From an uncultured Mesorhizobium sp. (GTDB lineage: Bacteria > Pseudomonadota > Alphaproteobacteria > Rhizobiales > Rhizobiaceae): a stretch of 6,285 nt of DNA. The position numbers were made by a program, and so were the translations under genes. The stretch is from contig CALFXR010000114.1 in the NCBI GenBank assembly GCA_937958475.1, positions 1 through 6,285 on the forward strand, given 5' to 3'. The notes under the pieces are model-generated. The model was not told the origin of the DNA and ran no database searches. It worked only from the letters and a program-made list of their open reading frames with translations. Shown in pieces: positions 1 to 5,150 of the stretch. Each line of letters starts with the position of its first letter. Position 1 is the first letter of the stretch.

Positions 1-570
1 GGGCAGCCGGGCGAGACCTCGCTGGTCAAGGAGCTCGACCACGTCATTCCCGAGTATGCCGCCTTCATCGAGGCCTCGCCCTTCGTCGCGCTGGCGACGG
101 CGGGTCACGAAGGGCTCGACTGCTCGCCGCGCGGCGACGTCGCCGGCTTCGTCCGCATCGCCGATCCGCGCACGCTGATGATGCCGGACCGGCGCGGCAA
201 CAATCGCGCCGATTCGCTGAAGAACGTCGTCCGCGACCCGCGCGTCGGCCTGCTCTTCCTGGTGCCGGGCTCGGGCACGACGCTGAGGGTCAACGGCCGC
301 GCGAAAATCTCGATCGACGCCGGGTTGTGCGCCTCGTTCGCCATGGAAGGAAAGCCGGCGCGGTCGGTGCTGGTGATCGCGGTGGACGCGGTCTACTTCC
401 AGTGCGCCCGCGCCATCCACCGCTCGGAACTGTGGAATCCGCAGAAGCATGTCGACCCGGCGTCGCTGCCGACTCCGGGAAAGATCCTCGCCGCCACCAG
501 CCGCAGCGGGATCGACGGCGACGCCTACGACAAGGAGTGGCCGTCCCGCGCGCGGCAGTCGATGTGGTAG
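1..570 (+). CDS. PPOX-type FMN-dependent flavoprotein, DR_2398/MSMEG_1061-like family (5' truncated)
   Basis: The frame is open from the first base to the TAG at 568-570, giving 189 residues with no start inside the window. Complete family members are about 200 residues, so only a short N-terminus is missing. It resembles the split-barrel pyridoxamine 5'-phosphate oxidase superfamily, which binds FMN (or sometimes F420 or heme) in the cytoplasm. Visible family marks are the strand FVALATAG followed by DCSPRGD (about residues 28-46), the segment DRRGNNRADSLKNV with DPRVGLLFLVPG (about 63-89), which lines the flavin site in relatives, LRVNGRA (about 94-100), and the C-terminal FQCARAIHRSELWNP, typical of the DR_2398-type subfamily. 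Physiological substrates of this subfamily are not established, and true PNP oxidase activity is unlikely. It lies 128 bp upstream of msrQ on the same strand and could be co-transcribed with it, but each may have its own promoter. The family call is firm; the reaction is unknown. Confidence 0.85.
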   Translation, partial: GQPGETSLVKELDHVIPEYAAFIEASPFVALATAGHEGLDCSPRGDVAGFVRIADPRTLMMPDRRGNNRADSLKNVVRDPRVGLLFLVPGSGTTLRVNGRAKISIDAGLCASFAMEGKPARSVLVIAVDAVYFQCARAIHRSELWNPQKHVDPASLPTPGKILAATSRSGIDGDAYDKEWPSRARQSMW

Positions 571-673
571 GGGATCCGGCTCGCGGCCGATGTTCGCCGG
601 CCCGACCCTGCCGGACCAGGCTCACCGGACCGTGATCGCCGGCCTGTAACTTCATCGGCGCGCGTTTCGTATA

Positions 674-692
674 TCCTGTGACAGGACAGGAG
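674..692 (+). promoter_or_regulatory. msrQ ribosome binding site inside a palindrome/hairpin
   Basis: A Shine-Dalgarno-like CAGGAG (687-692) lies 6 nt before the ATG at 699. Just upstream, TCCTGT (674-679) forms a perfect 13-bp palindrome with ACAGGA (681-686). The ACAGGA is repeated at 686-691, so TCCTGT can also pair with the second copy in a 6-bp stem with a 6-nt loop, which would mask the Shine-Dalgarno. A weak -10-like TATATC sits at 670-675 with no convincing -35. A promoter there would start transcription near 680 and leave the left arm out of the RNA; read-through from the flavoprotein gene would include it. The sequence is seen directly; the regulatory role is inferred. Confidence 0.45.
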
Positions 693-698
693 CCGACA

Positions 699-1580
699 AT
701 GATGCCATGGACCGATCGCGCCGGCAGGTTCTCGCCGCTGAAGGCGGCGACGTTCGCCGGCACGCTGATCCCGGCGCTGCTGCTGGCATGGTGGTGGGCA
801 CGCGGCGCGCTCGGCCCGCGCCCGCTGACGGAGGCGATCCACGAGACCGGCGACTGGGCGATCCGTTTCCTCGCCATGTCGCTGGCGGTGACGCCGCTCC
901 GGCGCATCGCCCAGTGGCCGAAGCTGATCAACGTGCGGCGCATGCTCGGCCTCGCGGCGCTCGGCTATGCGCTCGTGCACCTCCTGCTCTACGTCGCCGA
1001 CCAGAAATGGGACCTCGGCAAGGTCGCCGGCGAGATCGCACTCAGGCTCTATCTGACCATCGGCTTCGTCGCGCTGCTCGGCCTGGTGGCGCTGGGGTCG
1101 ACGTCGACGGACGCGATGATCCGCCGGCTGGGCAGGAACTGGAACCGGCTGCACAGGATCGTCTACGCGATCGCGGCGCTGGCGGCCGTGCATTTCTTCA
1201 TGCAAACCAAGGCCGACGTCTTCGAGGCGACGATCGTCGCCGGGCTGGTGATCCTCCTGTTGATCTACCGGCTGGCGCATCGCTTCGGCCTGCCGCTATC
1301 CTCGCCCGCGGTGCTCGCCGGCCTGGCTGTTCTCGGAGCGGTGGCGACGGCAGGGGCCGAACTGGCGTGGTACGGGCTGGCGACCGGTATCCCTGTGTCG
1401 CGCGTGCTCGCCGCCAACTGGCATGTCGCCCTGCAGATCAGACCGATGTGGTGGGTGCTGGCGGTGGGGCTCGCCGCAGCGATCCTCGGCTGGGTGCGGA
1501 AGCGCGCCGGCGAAGCCAAGGGTCGTCAGGCCGGCCGGGAAGGGGAAAAAGCGCGGAAGCCCGCGCGCGTCGCCGTCTGA
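699..1580 (+). CDS. msrQ: MsrQ, heme-binding membrane subunit of periplasmic methionine sulfoxide reductase
   Basis: MsrQ (formerly YedZ) is an inner-membrane b-heme protein that passes electrons from the respiratory chain or a flavin reductase to the molybdopterin enzyme MsrP, which repairs oxidised methionines in periplasmic proteins. The 293-residue product is a polytopic ferric-reductase-like protein. The likely heme-ligand histidines are H94 (ALVHLLLY), H152 (NWNRLHRIVY) and H165 (AAVHFFM), close in position to the E. coli ligands near 91, 151 and 164. The NVRRMLGL motif (78-85) is also typical. E. coli MsrQ has 211 residues; this one has about 90 more at the C-terminus, with two extra hydrophobic segments (about 203-228 and 249-266) and a basic tail, a form I associate with rhizobial homologs. 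I chose the ATG at 699 because CAGGAG precedes it by 6 nt; a GTG at 678 would add 7 residues and lacks a good site. The usual partner msrP is not adjacent here. Its stop is 3 bp from the stop of the converging marR-type gene. Confidence 0.93.
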   Translation: MMPWTDRAGRFSPLKAATFAGTLIPALLLAWWWARGALGPRPLTEAIHETGDWAIRFLAMSLAVTPLRRIAQWPKLINVRRMLGLAALGYALVHLLLYVADQKWDLGKVAGEIALRLYLTIGFVALLGLVALGSTSTDAMIRRLGRNWNRLHRIVYAIAALAAVHFFMQTKADVFEATIVAGLVILLLIYRLAHRFGLPLSSPAVLAGLAVLGAVATAGAELAWYGLATGIPVSRVLAANWHVALQIRPMWWVLAVGLAAAILGWVRKRAGEAKGRQAGREGEKARKPARVAV

Positions 1581-1583
1581 GCG

Positions 1584-2036
1584 TCAATCGCCCTTCAGCA
1601 CGTCCTCGATGCGGCGCATCTGCGTACCGAGCATGTCGCATTCGTTCGGCGAGGATTGCGCCATGACCTTCTCGATCAGGGCCGAATAGATCTTCAGCGC
1701 CTTCATCAGCAGCGCCTCGCCGTCCTCTGTGAGGAACAGGCGCATCACCCGCTTGTCCTTCGAGTCGCCCTCGCGGCGGAGCACGCCCTGCTTCTCCAGC
1801 TGCGGCAGCAGCATGGTGATGTTGGAGCGGCCGACCAGCAGCCGGCGCGCCAGATCGTGCTGCGACATGCCGGGGTGGCGGTAGAGGTTCATCAGCACGT
1901 CGAGCTGGGCGATCTTCAGGTCGAGCGGCGCCAGCGAGCGCGTCAGTTCGCGGACGACGGCCTTTTCGGCGCGCACCAGCGCGATCCAGTTGCGGAATCG
2001 CGGATTGTCCCACGGAAGGTCTTGTTTATTGTTCAT
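1584..2036 (-). CDS. MarR-family transcriptional regulator
   Basis: This 150-residue product has the normal MarR length and layout: N-terminal dimer helix, winged helix-turn-helix (about residues 38-103) and C-terminal dimer helices. The DNA-binding part shows MSQHDLARRLLVGRSNITMLL, with the recognition helix at about 69-82 (GRSNITMLLPQLEKQG), then the wing with the typical acidic/arginine pattern DSKDKR (91-96). MarR proteins are usually dimeric repressors released by small phenolic or lipophilic ligands or by thiol oxidation. The only cysteine is C133 near the C-terminus; the N-terminal reactive cysteine of OhrR-type sensors is absent, so an OhrR role is unlikely. The start ATG lies inside the first of two inverted repeats in the divergent intergenic region, pointing to autoregulation and control of the neighbouring hydrolase. 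No clear Shine-Dalgarno is visible before the start. The gene converges on msrQ with a 3-bp gap. The ligand is unknown. Confidence 0.93.
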   Translation of the reverse strand: MNNKQDLPWDNPRFRNWIALVRAEKAVVRELTRSLAPLDLKIAQLDVLMNLYRHPGMSQHDLARRLLVGRSNITMLLPQLEKQGVLRREGDSKDKRVMRLFLTEDGEALLMKALKIYSALIEKVMAQSSPNECDMLGTQMRRIEDVLKGD

Positions 2037-2050
2037 GCTTGAACTAACAT
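2022..2050 (+). promoter_or_regulatory. candidate promoter of the alpha/beta hydrolase gene
   Basis: TTGTTT (2022-2027) and TAACAT (2045-2050) are separated by 17 bp, matching the -35 and -10 consensus at 3 and 4 of 6 positions. The stretch is AT-rich compared with the rest of the window. The first inverted repeat (2031-2044) fills the spacer and the second (2051-2064) covers the predicted start of transcription near 2057, the geometry expected for repression. A matching promoter for the divergent regulator gene could not be picked out. Inferred from consensus only. Confidence 0.35.
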
Positions 2051-2064
2051 GTTCATGTTTGAAC
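2031..2064. promoter_or_regulatory. tandem inverted-repeat operators, probable MarR binding sites
   Basis: Two 14-bp inverted repeats, GTTCATGCTTGAAC (2031-2044) and GTTCATGTTTGAAC (2051-2064), differ at one base. Each has 5-bp arms GTTCA/TGAAC around a 4-bp centre, and the centres are exactly 20 bp apart, about two helical turns, so two dimers could bind on the same face of the DNA. The first repeat covers the start codon of the marR-type gene (2034-2036); the second lies 19 bp before the ATG of the hydrolase. Size, symmetry and place are typical of MarR-family operators. That this regulator binds them is inferred. Confidence 0.7.
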
Positions 2065-2083
2065 CATTTGTCGGATTCGCACT

Positions 2084-2995
2084 ATGCCATCATTTCCCGT
2101 GAAGGTCATCCGCGGCGCCTTCGGCGTCGCCGAGCATGTCGCCCCGCGGCTTTCGGGCCGCGTCGCGTTCGAACTGTTCTGCCGGACCGCCAATCCCAAC
2201 GCGCCCACTGCCGGCGAGCAGCGCGCCATCGACCAGGCGGTGCGCTTCATGGCGGGCGCCCGGCGGCACTGCCTCACCGCCCGTTCCGGCAAGGTGATGG
2301 CGTTCGAATTCCGACCCGAACCGGGCACGCTGCGCATGGGGACCGTGCTCGTCATCCACGGCTGGCGGTCGCGCACCGAGCACATGAAGACGCTGATCGA
2401 GGCCCATCGCGAAGCCGGCTACCGGGTCGTCGCGATCGATCTCCCCGGCCACGGCCAGTCGTCCGGCCGGCGGCTGAACATGGCGCTCGCGGTCGATGCC
2501 GTGCGCAGCGCGGGCGAGTGGTTCGGCCCGTTCGCCGCCGTTCTCGGCCATTCGTTCGGCGGTGCGGTGGCGGTCAACGCGGCGGTCGGCTCGGTGAAGG
2601 GCATCCGGCCGCTGGCGACGGATCGGCTGGTGCTGATCGCGGCGCCGAGTTCGATGCCGGCGATCTTCGAGGATTTCGGCCGCTTCCTCAATCTCGGGCC
2701 GCGTTCGCAAGTCGCGATCGCCGACCAGGTCGAGCGCGTCGCCGGCCATCCGCTCGAGACCTATGTCGGGGCCGAACAGCTTGCCCGGCTGCCGATCCCG
2801 ACGCTCGTCATCCACGCGCCCGACGATCGCGAGGTCTCGCCCGACAACGCCAAGGCCTTTGCCGCGTCCGGCGACCACGTCCGCCTCAGCTGGGCGCGCG
2901 CGCTCGGCCACCGGCGTATCCTCGCCGATCCGGTCGTGGCCGGCGAGGCCGTGCGCTTCGTCGCCGGGGTGCCGGACCCGGTGCTCATCCACTGA
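2084..2995 (+). CDS. alpha/beta hydrolase (serine hydrolase), probable target of the divergent MarR regulator
   Basis: The 303-residue product has a complete alpha/beta-hydrolase core. The oxyanion-side motif VLVIHGW is at 88-94, DLPGHGQS at 119-126, the nucleophile elbow GHSFGG at 155-160 with S157, the probable catalytic acid D248 in HAPDDREV, and the catalytic histidine H276 in ALGHRRIL. This order fits esterases, lipases and related hydrolases of the serine aminopeptidase S33/hydrolase-4 type. About 85 residues precede the first core strand and include RVAFELFCRTANP (26-38), an N-terminal segment that I associate with a subgroup of these proteins; its role is unknown. A small helical lid of about 45 residues (190-235) lies between the strands bearing the nucleophile and the acid. 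There is no signal peptide or membrane segment, so it is probably cytoplasmic. The ATG at 2084 is preceded by no clear Shine-Dalgarno but lies just past the operator pair. The substrate cannot be told from sequence; a xenobiotic or lipid ester would suit MarR control. Confidence 0.9.
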   Translation: MPSFPVKVIRGAFGVAEHVAPRLSGRVAFELFCRTANPNAPTAGEQRAIDQAVRFMAGARRHCLTARSGKVMAFEFRPEPGTLRMGTVLVIHGWRSRTEHMKTLIEAHREAGYRVVAIDLPGHGQSSGRRLNMALAVDAVRSAGEWFGPFAAVLGHSFGGAVAVNAAVGSVKGIRPLATDRLVLIAAPSSMPAIFEDFGRFLNLGPRSQVAIADQVERVAGHPLETYVGAEQLARLPIPTLVIHAPDDREVSPDNAKAFAASGDHVRLSWARALGHRRILADPVVAGEAVRFVAGVPDPVLIH

Positions 2996-3021
2996 CGGTC
3001 CGCGCGGGGAGCCGCGTGAGT

Positions 3022-3056
3022 CGGCGCCGGCGCCCCGCCGGCGCTGTTGCCTTTCT
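3022..3056 (+). terminator. probable rho-independent terminator after the hydrolase gene
   Basis: GCGCCGGCG (3024-3032) and CGCCGGCGC (3036-3044) form a perfect 9-bp GC stem with a CCC loop, extendable by a G-T wobble and one C-G pair to 3022-3046. It is followed by TGTTGCCTTTCT, with 7 T in 12. It begins 26 bp after the hydrolase stop. The T tract is broken, so termination may be incomplete. Confidence 0.55.
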
Positions 3057-3121
3057 GCCAGCCTTGCGGCCGAAATCACAGGATCGTGCGCCGGCCAGGG
3101 GCGATGCGCGTTCATACAATC

Positions 3122-3150
3122 TTAACGACACGCGCGTGAATCGGTATGGT
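3122..3150 (+). promoter_or_regulatory. candidate promoter of the L,D-transpeptidase gene
   Basis: TTAACG (3122-3127) and TATGGT (3145-3150) are 17 bp apart, each matching the housekeeping consensus at 4 of 6 positions. The spacer holds a perfect 10-bp palindrome, CACGCGCGTG (3129-3138), which could be an operator or merely GC-rich chance symmetry. Transcription would begin near 3157 and give a leader of about 110 nt. An isolated TACAAT (3115-3120) is a better -10 match but has no -35 at proper distance. Confidence 0.3.
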
Positions 3151-3168
3151 CGCGCCACATATCCGCCA

Positions 3169-3255
3169 CGCCGCGCGCGACAATCGCGCGTCGGCGGTAT
3201 TCGTGTCCGGGCTGCGCACCCGGTCGACATAGGGGAAGCCGGACGCTGGTCCGGC
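3169..3255 (+). promoter_or_regulatory. structured 5' leader of the L,D-transpeptidase gene (two hairpins)
   Basis: Hairpin one (3169-3196) has a 12-bp stem with one bulged T (3191) and a CAA loop. Hairpin two (3238-3255) has perfect arms GCCGGAC and GTCCGGC around a GCTG loop and ends 13 nt before the start codon. A Shine-Dalgarno-like AGGGGA (3231-3236) lies just before hairpin two, 32 nt from the ATG; folding hairpin two out would shorten that to about 14 nt. The only nearer candidate is GGTGA at 3261-3265, 3 nt from the ATG, which is rather close. The structures are read from the sequence; any control of translation is inferred. I recognise no known riboswitch. Confidence 0.35.
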
Positions 3256-3268
3256 CTGACGGTGATCG

Positions 3269-5107
3269 ATGAAGTTCTTCGGCCGGGCAACCATCGCGGC
3301 GTCCATCGTCGCCCTGTCCGCGGCGACTGCGCCGCAGGCCAACGCCCAGAACCTCTTCGAGATGCTCTTCGGGGGCGGCATCAAGAGGCAGCGCGGCGAC
3401 TTCCCGCCGCCGCCGGAGCCGAAGAAGGCCGCCCCGATCCAGAAGATCAGCGCGCCGTCCTACTACGACTACAAGGTCGACCCGCTGGTGCGTGCCGACT
3501 TTTCGGCGATCCGCGCGCTGGCGCGGACGGCGACGTTCGAGCCCATGCTGACCGGCAACACCTTCCGCGAGGCGGTCGGCGGACTCGACGAGTTCGACCT
3601 GAGGACCGAAAAGGACATCGCCAAGGCGCTCGCCGACTATTACGCGGCCAATCCGGACTTCGTCTGGGTGTCGGGCTTCGATCCGAACGAGCGGGCGCGC
3701 GACGCGGTCCGCACGCTGGGCGACGCCGACAGTTTCGGCCTGACCGCGGCAGAATACACGGTGACGGTGCCGCAGGCCGGCTACTCGCTCGACAACACCG
3801 CCGAGCGCCTGCGCGAGATGATCCGCTTCGAGATGGCGCTGTCCGCCAGGGTGCTCCGATACGTGCGCGATGCGCAGGGCGGCCGTCTCGATCCCAACCG
3901 GCTCTCCGGCTACCATGATTTCCCGGCCAAGCCGGTCGACCTCGTCGCGACGCTGAAGGCGCTGGCGCATACGCAGGAAGTGCGCGCCTATCTGGAATCG
4001 CGGCATCCGCAGAACCCCGAGTTCCAGGCGCTGTGCGTCGAGCTGGAGGCGCTCAGGGCGAGCGCCGAGAACGAGATCGTCGTCGACGCGAAACTCCTGC
4101 TGAAGCCGGGCCAGTCCAGCCCGGAACTGCCGAAGGTGCTGTCGATCATCGCCCGCGACCTCGACGACGAGACGGGTGCGGCGTTCGGCGAGACGCTGGC
4201 GCGGCTGGGCTCCAGCGAACTCTACGTCGAGGAGCTGGTGCCGGCGGTCAAGGCGGCGCAGGAGCGCGCCGGGCTGAAGGGCGACGGCGTCATCGGCCCG
4301 CGCACGGTGGCCGCGCTCGTGGGAACGTCGAAGGCCGACCGCCTCGACAAGGTGCTGATCGCGCTCGAGCAGCTGCGCTGGCTGCCCTCCGACCTCGGCA
4401 GCCCGCGCGTCTTCGTCAACCAGCCCGCCTTCACGGCGAGCTACATCGTCGGCAACGAGCCGAAGCTGTCGATGCGCGTCGTCGTCGGCAAGCCGTCCAA
4501 CCAGACCAGCTTCTTCTACGACGAGATCGAGCAGGTCGACTACAACCCGTACTGGGGCGTACCGCAGTCGATCATCGTCAACGAGATGCTGCCGCGCCTG
4601 CGCGGCGATCCGGGCTATCTCGACAGGGCCGGCTACGAGGTCACCGACGCTTCCGGAAAGCGCATTCCGTCGTCGGCGATCAACTGGGGCGCCTACGGTT
4701 CGAAGGTGCCGTACAACGTGCGGCAGTCGCCTAGCGAGGCCAACGCGCTGGGGGAACTGAAGATCCTGTTCCCCAACAAGCACGCCATCTACATGCACGA
4801 CACGCCGTCGAAGAGCCTGTTCGAGCGCGAGACGCGGGCGTTCAGCCATGGCTGCATCCGCCTGCAGAACCCGCGCGGCATGGCCGCCGCCGTGCTCGGC
4901 ACGTCGGTCGACTACATCGCGCAGAAGCTGAAGCAGGGGCACTCGTCGGAGAAGCTGGCGCGCAAGATTCCGGTCTACGTCTCCTACTTCACCGCCTGGC
5001 CGGCCGCGGACGGCAGGGTCGATTACTTCGCCGACGTCTACGACCGCGACGCGCGGGTGCTGAAGGCGATCGAGAAGACCGACGCGGTGCGCCTGCCGGC
5101 CGGCTGA
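3269..5107 (+). CDS. secreted L,D-transpeptidase, YcbB/LdtD type
   Basis: This enzyme forms 3-3 cross-links between meso-diaminopimelate residues of peptidoglycan stem peptides in the periplasm, using a catalytic cysteine that most beta-lactams do not inhibit. The 612-residue length matches E. coli YcbB/LdtD (615), and the order of parts is the same: Sec signal peptide (1-26, AxA site ANA before Q27), a short linker with PPPPEP (46-51), a large scaffold region (about 60-315), a peptidoglycan-binding-like domain (about 318-352, with AVKAAQERAGL and GVIGPRTVAAL), then the YkuD catalytic domain (about 380-555). The active site is SHGCIRL with H527, C529 and R531, plus H505 and H510 (HAIYMHD) upstream; the E. 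coli nucleophile is C528. The stretch at about 435-500 fits the substrate-capping loop inside the catalytic domain. An in-frame TGA two codons upstream (3263-3265) makes the ATG at 3269 the first possible start. Hyphomicrobiales carry many L,D-transpeptidases and use them in polar growth. It has its own leader and is monocistronic. Confidence 0.95.
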   Translation: MKFFGRATIAASIVALSAATAPQANAQNLFEMLFGGGIKRQRGDFPPPPEPKKAAPIQKISAPSYYDYKVDPLVRADFSAIRALARTATFEPMLTGNTFREAVGGLDEFDLRTEKDIAKALADYYAANPDFVWVSGFDPNERARDAVRTLGDADSFGLTAAEYTVTVPQAGYSLDNTAERLREMIRFEMALSARVLRYVRDAQGGRLDPNRLSGYHDFPAKPVDLVATLKALAHTQEVRAYLESRHPQNPEFQALCVELEALRASAENEIVVDAKLLLKPGQSSPELPKVLSIIARDLDDETGAAFGETLARLGSSELYVEELVPAVKAAQERAGLKGDGVIGPRTVAALVGTSKADRLDKVLIALEQLRWLPSDLGSPRVFVNQPAFTASYIVGNEPKLSMRVVVGKPSNQTSFFYDEIEQVDYNPYWGVPQSIIVNEMLPRLRGDPGYLDRAGYEVTDASGKRIPSSAINWGAYGSKVPYNVRQSPSEANALGELKILFPNKHAIYMHDTPSKSLFERETRAFSHGCIRLQNPRGMAAAVLGTSVDYIAQKLKQGHSSEKLARKIPVYVSYFTAWPAADGRVDYFADVYDRDARVLKAIEKTDAVRLPAG

Positions 5108-5117
5108 GGGCCGGCGG
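5093..5117. terminator. terminator-like hairpin between convergent genes
   Basis: GCCGGCC (5095-5101) and GGCCGGC (5109-5115) form a 7-bp GC stem, extendable by a T-G and a C-G pair, around the loop GGCTGAG, which contains the transpeptidase stop codon (TGA 5105-5107). No T run follows on either strand, so it may only stall polymerase or protect the 3' end. The 43 bp between the two convergent stops show no other structure that I can support. Confidence 0.25.
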
Positions 5118-5150
5118 CCGAGGGTTGGCGGCGCGATTCAGGAAGCGGCC

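Noticed and set aside
611..631. Direct repeat CCGGACC (611-617 and 625-631) in the gap after the flavoprotein gene.
   Set aside because: It is short and GC-rich, likely chance, with no promoter or known site beside it. The nearby GC symmetries have no T run, so I do not call a terminator there either.
678..698. GTG at 678 as the msrQ start.
   Set aside because: It lacks a ribosome site at proper distance, whereas the ATG at 699 has CAGGAG 6 nt upstream. The 7 extra residues fall in the palindrome.
525..1280. A 251-codon minus-strand frame opposite msrQ.
   Set aside because: It is a mirror-register shadow of msrQ; the sense product has membrane helices and heme histidines, while the antisense product is a charged, Gln/Arg-rich sequence.
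1584..2036. The regulator as an OhrR-type organic hydroperoxide sensor.
   Set aside because: OhrR proteins need a reactive cysteine near the N-terminus; the only cysteine here is C133, and no ohr gene is adjacent.
2090..3115. A 341-codon open frame on the minus strand opposite the hydrolase gene.
   Set aside because: It is in the same mirror register as the hydrolase codons and gives an Arg/Asp-rich low-complexity product; the plus strand carries the intact catalytic set.
1990..3918. A 642-codon open plus-strand frame crossing the hydrolase, the intergenic gap and the start of the transpeptidase gene.
   Set aside because: It overlaps two well-supported genes out of frame, crosses the operator and terminator regions, and has an Arg/Pro-rich composition typical of a shifted GC-rich frame.
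3122..4942. A 606-codon open frame on the minus strand opposite the L,D-transpeptidase gene.
   Set aside because: Its codons are the exact reverse complements of the sense codons. It stays open because TTA, CTA and TCA are rare in this GC-rich gene. The product is Arg-rich and matches no family that I know, while the plus strand has a full YcbB architecture.
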